From assembly GCA_905212215.1 (NCBI GenBank), contig CAJMDR010000161.1, positions 1 to 5,483 on the forward strand: a DNA stretch of 5,483 nucleotides, given 5' to 3'. Made by a program: the position numbers and the translations under genes. This stretch comes from an uncultured Porphyromonadaceae bacterium (GTDB taxonomy: Bacteria > Bacteroidota > Bacteroidia > Bacteroidales > Muribaculaceae). The notes beneath the pieces are model-generated. The model made no database searches and was not told the DNA's origin. It was given only the letters and a program-made list of their open reading frames with translations. Positions 1 to 5,483 of this stretch are shown in pieces. Position 1 is the stretch's first letter; each line of letters begins with the position of its first letter.

Positions 1-24
1 AAGACACTCAATAAAGCGAGCTAA

Positions 25-463
25 TTTTGGAACATAGAACTGAACACCCTATTTACTTTTTCATCATGCTCTTATGAAGATTTAAGCGTAAACGACATTA
101 CCAAAGAGTGTCAGATTCAAGAAGCTCGTCTCAAACAACAGGAAGACGCTTACAGTAAAGCGTTAAAAAAATCCCATCCTTTATGGCTTCATCATTGACG
201 ACTATAAGGAAAGAGGTCGAAATGGAAGAGATGTCTATGGAGATGGTGTTTCAATAGATCGATATTACACAGAATGGGATGTTCGTTTTAAATTCCCAAG
301 TAGCCTTGTACACTTATCAGAAGCATATTGGAACTGGGCTTTGTTTGATCCCAATATGTCGTTTGAGCGCGATTACCGCATAAACAAAAGAGCACCTGTT
401 CAATTCCCAGTGATGGAAAGAGCCTACGATAACATATCAATAATCCAGGATGTAAAACCATGA
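25..463 (+). pseudogene. Frameshifted lipoprotein-like gene of unknown function
   Basis: Two open stretches in different frames read as one protein. The first follows a TAA at 22-24 and runs to a TGA at 196-198. It contains the lipobox-like residues LFTFSSC with Cys at 67-69, then SYEDLSVND and a polar helical stretch (ITKECQIQEARLKQQED). The second is open from after a TAA at 164-166 to the TGA at 461-463 and reads YGFIIDDYKERG, then an aromatic-rich C-terminus (YYTEW, AYWNWALFDP) ending in IIQDVKP. Dropping one A from the seven-A run at 165-171 joins them as SKALKNPILYGFIIDDY. No ATG lies in the first frame, and too few hydrophobic residues precede the cysteine for a signal peptide, so the 5' end is also damaged or lost. 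The end overlaps the next start as ATGA, as an intact operon gene would. I do not recognise the family. The single-base shift could be a sequencing error, but the missing start argues for real decay. Confidence 0.6.
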
Positions 464-1281
464 AAGAGATGAGGGACATGAAATTTTTCATATACATCAT
501 CGGCTTGACAGCTGTAATGGCAGGACTTGTGTCATGCTCCGATGATGACAATGGAGGCAAAGAGACGCTGAAGACTTACGACTCCATGATTTTTCAAGCT
601 GTTGAGCCGGACATATTGTATTACAGTTCCGAGGAGCTGAAATATGAGTTCATCTATAATGACAGTCATGACCATATAGATTTCTGGCGAATAAATGGAT
701 TCAACCTCAGGCTGGTAGGAAATTCACTCAGCAACACGAACAATAAGGAATCCTTCAATGAGTTTTTGAAGGAAGTCGGCGACACGGCAGTAGGTGAATA
801 CTTGCCCGCAGAGGCATGGAACTACCGACCTCTGACAAAACCTATCACCCGTATAGAGATTTTTGCGGATGCAAATCAAGAACCTGATGTAGTTAAGGGA
901 GAAGAGTGTTCAAGATATTTTGAGATTTCCTTTACTTCCTGGTACGATTACATCAAGAACGGCTATTCCTGGGATGGTCTGGGAACGACGTCACCCACAA
1001 AGAGAATGAGCATAGAGGAGTTCAACAGCACTCCTGAAAAGATGCTGGTTGACGCCAACAGCCTTGAGTTACACATTTCTAATGTGATCACTGATAATTA
1101 TATCGATATCTATAAAGATAAGTATAGCGTATTTAATTATGAGGTGAGATTTCACTTTTCGGACGGCACATCAATTAAAAGTTTTGTCAATGTGATTGAT
1201 CTGTATATTGACTCCTATATTAAGGATCTCATCAGTAATTTCAATTACCCCAAAAAACCTTTTTTTAATCCTAACGTATGA
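460..1281 (+). CDS. Predicted surface lipoprotein of unknown function (paralogue 1)
   Basis: A 273-residue protein with a lipoprotein signal: basic start, hydrophobic residues 9-24 (FFIYIIGLTAVMAGLV), then the lipobox LVSC with Cys26 as the probable lipidated residue. Cys26 is followed by SDDDNGG, an acidic stretch of the kind known in Bacteroidota to send lipoproteins to the cell surface. The mature part is polar, with many Tyr, Asp and Asn, no membrane span and no catalytic motif I can name. Residues 150-171 (Cys150, then SWYDYIKNGYSW) match the next gene, so the two are paralogues. The start at 460 overlaps the previous stop as ATGA, suggesting translational coupling. In-frame ATGs at 469 and 478 are alternatives; the one at 478 gives a more typical 20-residue signal (MKFFIYI...). 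The gene also ends in an ATGA overlap with its neighbour. It resembles the many Bacteroidales-only 'domain of unknown function' lipoproteins; I cannot name the family. Confidence 0.85.
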   Translation: MKEMRDMKFFIYIIGLTAVMAGLVSCSDDDNGGKETLKTYDSMIFQAVEPDILYYSSEELKYEFIYNDSHDHIDFWRINGFNLRLVGNSLSNTNNKESFNEFLKEVGDTAVGEYLPAEAWNYRPLTKPITRIEIFADANQEPDVVKGEECSRYFEISFTSWYDYIKNGYSWDGLGTTSPTKRMSIEEFNSTPEKMLVDANSLELHISNVITDNYIDIYKDKYSVFNYEVRFHFSDGTSIKSFVNVIDLYIDSYIKDLISNFNYPKKPFFNPNV

Positions 1282-2093
1282 CGAAAAATCATTCTCTACT
1301 GCATATCGCAATTCTGTTTGCGCTACTGTTCACTGGCTGTTCAGATGATGAGCCAACCCCTGTAAAAGGTAATTCTCTGATCTCCGGTTTCCGAGAGATC
1401 TATGGCTTTCAAGCGGAAAAAGTAGGCTCTGAATCTTATGAAGCAAAGAATTTGATAATACCGGTATCCGGGGTATCTTCTTATCGAGACGGAGTCTATG
1501 ACTACACAATATCGGCAAGTCTTTACCCGAGGTTACCGCTTCCGGAAGGTATTTTGTATACTGCTGAGAACAATCCCGCATGGTATAACCTGCACATAAA
1601 ACGCTATGGAGACGACAGTTATAGCGGCAAGCCACTGAAAGATGTATATGAACCGCACCCTTATGGTATCGTGAAGATTGACATGACAGTGGTATATGAT
1701 GTAATTGGAGACAATGAATTCATCACTGGCCGTCAATTCAAAACAAATGCTGATTATAACGGACATTACAAAGAAGGTGATAACTGTAATTCACTGTTCC
1801 GTATCCGTTACCGCAGCTATTATGATTATATCAAAAATGGCTATTCGTGGAAAGGACTGAATCAGGACTCACCATGGTATGAAATGGATCTTGACGAATT
1901 CAACGCCAGAGGCGGTGCCAAACTCATAGACATGACCAAGTTCTATCTCATAGCAAAGGAACGCCCAACTAATCCTATGTATAATTCACCCTGGAAAATG
2001 GGCACATATCGTGTTTTCAAGACCGACATCTATTTCGATAACGGTAAGAAGAACCGCACCACGAAGGAAATGAAGATTTTCTCGCGCTTCTGA
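1278..2093 (+). CDS. Predicted surface lipoprotein of unknown function (paralogue 2)
   Basis: A 271-residue protein beginning MTKNHSLLHIAILFALLFTGC: short basic start, hydrophobic core at residues 7-18, lipobox LFTGC with Cys21. SDDEPTP follows, again an acidic tag consistent with surface export. The mature protein has no further membrane segment and looks like a small beta-rich extracellular domain (alternating hydrophobic strands around residues 56-85, 130-150 and 170-190). Residues 166-191 (EGDNC, then YYDYIKNGYSW) align with residues 146-171 of the upstream gene (KGEEC, then WYDYIKNGYSW), and a following ΦxxxEFN-like segment is shared (MDLDEFNA here, MSIEEFNS upstream). The DNA under the shared block differs mainly at third positions, so the protein sequence is what has been kept. 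The start overlaps the upstream stop as ATGA. The stop codon lies in the loop of the 2075-2108 inverted repeat, so this is the last gene of its transcript. Function is unknown; a glycan- or protein-binding surface role is a guess from location only. Confidence 0.87.
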   Translation: MTKNHSLLHIAILFALLFTGCSDDEPTPVKGNSLISGFREIYGFQAEKVGSESYEAKNLIIPVSGVSSYRDGVYDYTISASLYPRLPLPEGILYTAENNPAWYNLHIKRYGDDSYSGKPLKDVYEPHPYGIVKIDMTVVYDVIGDNEFITGRQFKTNADYNGHYKEGDNCNSLFRIRYRSYYDYIKNGYSWKGLNQDSPWYEMDLDEFNARGGAKLIDMTKFYLIAKERPTNPMYNSPWKMGTYRVFKTDIYFDNGKKNRTTKEMKIFSRF

Positions 2094-2108
2094 TAAGGCG
2101 AGAAAATC
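2075..2108. terminator. Bidirectional terminator-like inverted repeat between convergent genes
   Basis: GATTTTCTCGC at 2075-2085 is perfectly complementary to GCGAGAAAATC at 2098-2108, an 11-base-pair stem around a 12-base loop. The loop can pair a little further (CTT 2087-2089 with AAG 2095-2097). It lies where the + strand lipoprotein transcript and the - strand methyltransferase/hydrolase transcript meet. The TGA of the upstream gene (2091-2093) falls inside the loop. The T-rich part is within the stem rather than a clean trailing T run, so intrinsic termination is likely but not textbook. Confidence 0.6.
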
Positions 2109-2122
2109 ATTCCCGGTAATTT

Positions 2123-3124
2123 TCAACGTAGAACATATAGGCGGGTAGCCTCATAGCGTGGCAACACGCTGAGAATAAGGTCAGCCGCAAGGTCCTGACG
2201 GGTCTCGGCATCAGTGCCGACACGGAATCCGGCATCCTCGAGAGCCTTCAATACTGTGGCATGTGCTATGTCAGGTCTGTTATTGTCGTTGCTGAGATGG
2301 CACAGCCAGACATACTTCAACCCTTTTCCGGCAATATTGGCTAACAATCGGCCTGTAAGTGCGTTGTCCATATGCCCTGACGCGGTCTCTATCCTCGCCT
2401 TTAGGTATTCCGGGTACCTGCCGTTGCGCAGCATGTAAAGGTCATAGTTGGCCTCGACAACAAGAAAATGTGCCTGCTTCATGTAATGGTAGGCACGCTC
2501 GCTGACTGCCCCCATGTCGGTGGCGATGACAAAGTTCCTGTCGCCGAGACGCAGGCTGAAGCCCATATTGTCGGAACCGTCGTGCGGCACCTCGAATGCC
2601 GTTATGGTAAAGTCAAGGATACTGAACGGTATTTCCTTGTATATGGCGGTGTGGTAGTCGCGGATACGCTTCGACACATTATGGCGCAGCAACAGCCCGT
2701 TCAGCACCCGATTGGTACAAAACAGACGTATATGCTTGTGTTTGCGAAGGATACGGTATACATATTGTATATGGTCATGATGGTCGTGTGTCAGCAGTAT
2801 CCCCTTCACATCGGCCATAGAGATGCCGTTGGCTCGAAGCTGTTCCTCCACAAAATCTGCCTTTACGCCGCCATCGACAAGCAGTCCTCCCCGCTCATAT
2901 CCTATATACGAGCAATTGCCGCTGGAACCGCTGCCGAACGAGATGAACTTGATTGGCGACGGTGAGGTTACCTTCCGCTCTTTTTCCATAACAGCCTTGT
3001 CGTAGGGCGACACAGCTTTCCCTGCCTGTGGCGAGGCATTGGCTGTTGTTTCCGGCAATTCGGTAAAGCCGAAGTCTATAACATCCTGAGCAGGATGCTG
3101 GTGAAATGTATGCTTACGTGCCAT
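2123..3124 (-). CDS. Metallo-beta-lactamase-fold hydrolase, YycJ/WalJ-like
   Basis: A 333-residue cytoplasmic protein with no signal peptide. The core begins near residue 58 with IKFISFGSGSSGNCSYI, the Ser-Gly-Ser-Ser-Gly-Asn strand typical of the YycJ/WalJ and PhnP-like branch of the metallo-beta-lactamase superfamily. The metal-binding HxHxDH motif is THDHHDH at 112-118 (His113, His115, Asp117, His118). Other probable ligands are His181 (VPHDG), Asp203 (ATDMG) and His276 (LCHLS). VVEANYD at 222-228 is also typical. Relatives are thought to be nucleases or phosphodiesterases linked to DNA repair or cell-wall control; the substrate here is unknown. The first 45-55 residues form a polar extension ahead of the domain. 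I chose the start at 3124 because it lies 3 bases after the upstream stop. An in-frame ATG at 2989 (Met46, MEKERKVTSPSPIKF) gives 288 residues, closer to the usual length, and is a real alternative. It is second in an operon with the methyltransferase gene. Confidence 0.88.
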   Translation of the reverse strand: MARKHTFHQHPAQDVIDFGFTELPETTANASPQAGKAVSPYDKAVMEKERKVTSPSPIKFISFGSGSSGNCSYIGYERGGLLVDGGVKADFVEEQLRANGISMADVKGILLTHDHHDHIQYVYRILRKHKHIRLFCTNRVLNGLLLRHNVSKRIRDYHTAIYKEIPFSILDFTITAFEVPHDGSDNMGFSLRLGDRNFVIATDMGAVSERAYHYMKQAHFLVVEANYDLYMLRNGRYPEYLKARIETASGHMDNALTGRLLANIAGKGLKYVWLCHLSNDNNRPDIAHATVLKALEDAGFRVGTDAETRQDLAADLILSVLPRYEATRLYVLR

Positions 3125-3127
3125 ATC

Positions 3128-3844
3128 TTAATCTATTAGAAATATGGCGGGATGCTTGGCCAGGTCCGGCAGATGACCTTTCCACTTAGCCACAGGACGT
3201 GTGAGAATGTTCTCGGAAGGCGCGGTAATGTCGGAAGCGACGCACAACATGGTGTCCGGATGCAATGTCTTCACAAGCTGTTGCATCATGGCATTGTTGC
3301 GGTAAGGCGTCTCTATGAAAATCTGTGTCTGGCGCGACCTGCGTGCCGTAGCCTCCAGCTCTTTGATAGCCTTCACCCGCTCATCGGGTTTCACCGGCAG
3401 ATAGCCGCGGAAAGCGAATCCCTGGCCGTTGAAACCACTCGCCATAAGGCTCATCAGTATGCTCGACGGCCCCACGAGAGGCACCACTTTCAGCCCTTCC
3501 CGCTGTGCTATCGCCACTACGTCGGCGCCGGGGTCGGCAACTCCGGGACAACCGGCCTCACTCATCACACCCATCGGCTCGCCTCGCCGGAGGGCATCGA
3601 GGAAACCGCTGATCTCGGCGGTATCCGTATGGCCGTTCAGCTCATGGAACTCACAGTCATCTATGGGAAAAGCGCGCTGACAGGCTCGCAGAAACCTGCG
3701 GGCAGTGCGCACATTCTCCACTATAAAATGCCTCAAAGAGGCTATGATTTCAAAATTCTGCGCCGGCAACACTTCTCTCGGCGGGACCTCGCTAAGCCCC
3801 ACAGGCAACATATACAGTGCCGGACGCAATTTTTCTTTCAGCAT
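3128..3844 (-). CDS. SAM-dependent methyltransferase, short RsmI-like (tetrapyrrole methylase fold)
   Basis: A 238-residue protein of the COG0313/RsmI group, whose best-known member 2'-O-methylates C1402 of 16S rRNA using S-adenosylmethionine. Visible motifs in order: LYMLPVGLSE at 10-19 (first strand, in place of the canonical PIGNL form), EAGCPGVADPG at 96-106 (counterpart of the SDAGTPxxSDPG loop), PLVGPSSILMSLMASGF at 122-138 (SAM-site GPS motif), FRGYLP at 145-150, and IFIETPYRNNAMM at 175-187. It is shorter than classical RsmI (roughly 275-290 residues) and lacks the classical N-terminal signature. It may therefore be the Bacteroidota paralogue with a different or unknown RNA target, and I give no gene symbol. 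The open frame continues upstream to 4108, but that part overlaps the divergent helicase gene. The ATG at 3844 starts just before the first conserved strand and follows a good -7 box. The hydrolase gene follows after 3 bases. Confidence 0.87.
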   Translation of the reverse strand: MLKEKLRPALYMLPVGLSEVPPREVLPAQNFEIIASLRHFIVENVRTARRFLRACQRAFPIDDCEFHELNGHTDTAEISGFLDALRRGEPMGVMSEAGCPGVADPGADVVAIAQREGLKVVPLVGPSSILMSLMASGFNGQGFAFRGYLPVKPDERVKAIKELEATARRSRQTQIFIETPYRNNAMMQQLVKTLHPDTMLCVASDITAPSENILTRPVAKWKGHLPDLAKHPAIFLID

Positions 3845-3849
3845 TTTTG

Positions 3850-3857
3850 CAAAGTTA
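3850..3857 (-). promoter_or_regulatory. Bacteroides-type -7 box for the methyltransferase/hydrolase operon
   Basis: On the minus strand this reads TAACTTTG, a perfect match to the Bacteroidota -7 consensus TAnnTTTG. Only five bases (CAAAA) separate it from the ATG at 3844-3842, so transcription would start at or next to the start codon and the 5' leader would be very short or absent. No convincing -33 TTTG is seen at the expected distance, which lowers confidence. Confidence 0.5.
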
Positions 3858-3891
3858 ATAAATTCCCCTTGCATGGCTTGTGAATTTTCCT

Positions 3892-3899
3892 TAAATTTG
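3892..3899 (+). promoter_or_regulatory. Bacteroides-type -7 box for the helicase gene
   Basis: TAAATTTG matches the Bacteroidota -7 consensus TAnnTTTG at every fixed position. CTTG at 3868-3871, with a 20-base spacer, is a 3-of-4 match to the -33 TTTG element. Five bases (AACCC) separate the box from the ATG at 3905. Transcription would then begin at about the start codon, unless the in-frame ATG at 3914 or 3932 is used. Confidence 0.55.
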
Positions 3900-3904
3900 A
3901 ACCC

Positions 3905-5483
3905 ATGAAAGAGATGGTGCTCAACAACGACATGCAGACGGCATGGGAATTCATAGAACATACCGACATGTCGGTGTTCCTGACAGGCAAAGCCGGTACC
4001 GGCAAAACTACTTTCCTGAAGTATGTGGTGGAGCATACTTCCAAGACTTGTGTGGTGACGGCTCCAACAGGAGTCGCCGCCATCAATGCCGGCGGAGTAA
4101 CGCTCCACAGCTTCCTCCAGCTATCTTTCTCGCCTTATGTGCCGGGAACAATGATTCAGTCCAATTTCCGCTTCTCGAAACAGAAATTGCAGATAATCCG
4201 TGCTCTCGACCTGCTCATCATAGATGAAATCTCCATGGTTCGCGCCGACCTGCTGGACTGTGTGGACGCCATGCTGCGCAGGTTGCGCAAAGACCCCCGG
4301 CCCTTCGGCGGAGTGCAGCTTCTGCTCATAGGCGACTTGCAGCAGCTTCCCCCGGTGGTGACACCCGCGGATCAGGCTGTACTCCAGAATGCCTATTCCA
4401 CTTATTACTTCTTCAGTTCACGAGCTCTGGAAAGGATTCAATATGTAACCATGGGGCTGAAACAGGTATACCGCCAACAGAACCCTGAATTCCTGAAACT
4501 GCTGAACCATGTCCGCTCTAACACCCTGTCGCCTCAGGACCTTCTCACTCTGAAATCGCTCTATAATCCCCGTTTCAACCCTGGTATGGAGCAAGGCTAC
4601 ATACGTCTCACCACACACAATGCACAGGCCGACAGCTACAATGCCTCGCAACTCGAAGCTCTTCCCGGTAAGCCTTTCTCCTTCAGCGCCAAGGTAAAGG
4701 GTGTTTTTCCGGAATCCTCCTTCCCCACCGACATGGAACTTGTGCTGAAAGAGGGAGCGCAGGTAATGTTCCTGAAAAACGACACAAGCGCTGACCATCT
4801 CTTCTACAACGGCAAGATAGCAACCGTGATAAGTCTGAACCCACGCAGCGTGCGGGTACGTTGCCTTGACGACGATGTGGAGATTGACGTCAAGCCCATG
4901 GAATGGGAAAACGCTCGTTACGAGGTCGACAACGACACCAACATCGTGGAGGCGAAGGTGGAAGGTGTCTTCAGCCAGTTGCCTCTGCGCCTGGCATGGG
5001 CCATTACCGTGCACAAGAGCCAGGGACTCACTTTCAACCGCGCCATAATCGATGCCGGCAGAGCCTTCGCCCCGGGACAGGTATACGTAGCCCTGAGCCG
5101 TTGCCGCTCAATGGAAGGTGTGGTGCTGACCACACCCCTCAACAAGTCACTGATGATGTCCGACCCCGAAGTGCTCGAATTCATCTCAGGAAAAATGAAG
5201 GAGCTGGAGAAATGCAAAGAGGCGCTCCGCCAGTCAGGCAACAACTATCGCCGCACTCTGCTGGCGGAAATGTTCGACTTCCGCGCCATTGGGGAAGCGC
5301 TGCATAATCTGCGTAACCTTGCCGGACAACGCATGGGAAAAGGTGGAGAACCTGACGCTTGCCGACGGCACGCAGCTTACGCTCAACCGCGGCGCACAAC
5401 TGATCTATCCCGAAAAATTCGCCGGCCGGACCCGCGAGATATTCCTGTCGGGAGAAGCCTATTTCGACGTGGCCGAAGACGGA
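3905..5483 (+). CDS. Pif1/RecD-like superfamily 1 DNA helicase, 3' end replaced by foreign sequence
   Basis: An ATP-driven DNA helicase of the Pif1/RecD2-like SF1B group. Residue order: MQTAWEFIE at 10-18 (Q-motif-like), Walker A GKAGTGKT at 28-35 (Lys34), motif Ia APTGVAAINAGGVTLHSF at 53-70, Walker B IIDEISM at 105-111 (Asp107, Glu108), motif III GDLQQLPPV at 143-151, LKQVYRQ at 185-191, motif V TVHKSQGLTF at 368-377, and motif VI VALSRCRS at 395-402 with Arg399 as the expected arginine finger. The catalytic core is therefore complete. The C-terminal helical part continues as YRRTLLAEMFDF to about residue 470. From about 5320 the frame stays open to the window edge but reads as an Arg/Pro-rich stretch unlike a helicase, while another frame there encodes a FecR domain. 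The true C-terminus is thus missing. The start at 3905 follows a good -7 box; 3914 is an alternative. Probable role: replication, recombination or R-loop/G-quadruplex clearance, by analogy with the family. Confidence 0.85.
   Translation, partial: MKEMVLNNDMQTAWEFIEHTDMSVFLTGKAGTGKTTFLKYVVEHTSKTCVVTAPTGVAAINAGGVTLHSFLQLSFSPYVPGTMIQSNFRFSKQKLQIIRALDLLIIDEISMVRADLLDCVDAMLRRLRKDPRPFGGVQLLLIGDLQQLPPVVTPADQAVLQNAYSTYYFFSSRALERIQYVTMGLKQVYRQQNPEFLKLLNHVRSNTLSPQDLLTLKSLYNPRFNPGMEQGYIRLTTHNAQADSYNASQLEALPGKPFSFSAKVKGVFPESSFPTDMELVLKEGAQVMFLKNDTSADHLFYNGKIATVISLNPRSVRVRCLDDDVEIDVKPMEWENARYEVDNDTNIVEAKVEGVFSQLPLRLAWAITVHKSQGLTFNRAIIDAGRAFAPGQVYVALSRCRSMEGVVLTTPLNKSLMMSDPEVLEFISGKMKELEKCKEALRQSGNNYRRTLLAEMFDFRAIGEALHNLRNLAGQRMGKGGEPDACRRHAAYAQPRRTTDLSRKIRRPDPRDIPVGRSLFRRGRRR
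5328..5483 (+). CDS. FecR-type anti-sigma factor fragment, lacking its N-terminal half and cut by the window end
   Basis: From 5328, in a different frame from the helicase, 52 codons read NAWEKVENLTLADG, TQLTLNRGAQLIYPEKF, AGRTREIFLSGEAYFDVAED. This has the hallmarks of the FecR periplasmic domain: the (L/A)DGTxLxLNxGxxLxYPxxF pattern, then R-E-I-x-L-x-GEAYFDVA. Members sit in the inner membrane and pass a signal from a TonB-dependent outer membrane transporter to an ECF sigma factor, often controlling SusC/SusD glycan-uptake loci in Bacteroidota. A whole FecR would have roughly 100-150 more residues on the N-terminal side, including a transmembrane segment. Here that space is occupied by helicase sequence in another frame, so the 5' part is truly absent and no start codon is available. 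The 3' part continues past the window. It is a gene remnant, or the edge of a misassembled join. Confidence 0.75.

Noticed and set aside
22..29. TAATTTTG, a perfect -7 promoter match upstream of the broken first gene
   Set aside because: The expected -33 position is at or before the window edge, and no start codon or intact gene follows; an eight-base match alone is weak in A/T-rich DNA.
288..560. Minus-strand open frame of 90 codons across the first/second gene junction
   Set aside because: It is antisense to an intact lipoprotein start and to recognisable upstream coding sequence, with no family features.
1252..1266. A6-CC-T7 run that looks terminator-like near the end of the second gene
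   Set aside because: The two-base loop is too small for a hairpin, there is no G/C stem, and it lies inside coding sequence just before the coupled downstream start.
2468..2965. Plus-strand open frame of 165 codons inside the hydrolase gene
   Set aside because: The minus strand carries the full metal-binding motif set; this is an antisense shadow.
3152..3883. Plus-strand open frame of 243 codons over the methyltransferase gene
   Set aside because: It is antisense to a recognisable RsmI-like protein with all SAM-site motifs; the predicted protein is His/Arg-rich and family-less.
3845..4108. In-frame N-terminal extension of the methyltransferase up to 4108
   Set aside because: It would run antisense through the helicase Walker A region and both promoters; conserved sequence begins right after the ATG at 3844.
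4418..5014. Minus-strand open frame of 198 codons within the helicase gene
   Set aside because: It is antisense to conserved helicase sequence; long antisense frames are expected in G/C-richer coding DNA.
4903..5307. Plus-strand open frame of 134 codons overlapping the helicase in another frame
   Set aside because: It overlaps helicase motifs V and VI and reads as an Arg/Pro/His-rich out-of-frame product.

Overview
The window looks like a chromosomal piece from a Bacteroidales bacterium (phylum Bacteroidota). The evidence is two lipoproteins whose mature ends start Cys-Ser-Asp-Asp, two perfect TAnnTTTG (-7) promoter boxes of the Bacteroides type in one divergent intergenic region, weak or absent Shine-Dalgarno sequences, and a FecR-type domain of the form common in that phylum. 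Genus cannot be decided from what is visible.

Left part (1-2093, + strand, visibly richer in A/T): a run of three short lipoprotein-like genes of unknown function, joined by two identical 4-base ATGA stop/start overlaps (460-463 and 1278-1281). The first (about 25-463) is broken. Its reading frame changes near a run of seven A at 165-171, and it has no usable start or complete signal peptide in the window. The second and third are intact paralogues sharing the block YDYIKNGYSW, and both carry an acidic stretch after the lipid-modified cysteine that fits export to the cell surface. An inverted repeat at 2075-2108 closes this unit and the convergent one.

Middle part (2123-3844, - strand, richer in G/C): a two-gene operon. 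It is transcribed first through a short RsmI-like SAM-dependent methyltransferase (3128-3844), then through a metallo-beta-lactamase-fold hydrolase of the YycJ/WalJ type (2123-3124), with only 3 bases between them. These look like housekeeping genes.

Right part (3845-5483): a 60-base divergent promoter region, then a Pif1/RecD-like superfamily 1 DNA helicase gene on the + strand starting at 3905. All main helicase motifs are present. At about 5316-5345 the helicase-like sequence stops making sense in its own frame, and from 5328 another frame encodes the middle of a FecR-type anti-sigma factor that lacks its N-terminal half. This is either a genuine deletion/recombination junction or an assembly chimera, and it is the oddest structural point of the window.

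No tRNA, rRNA, CRISPR array, insertion sequence or phage gene was seen. The most likely undescribed biology is the coupled set of surface lipoproteins; no function can be assigned to them from sequence alone.
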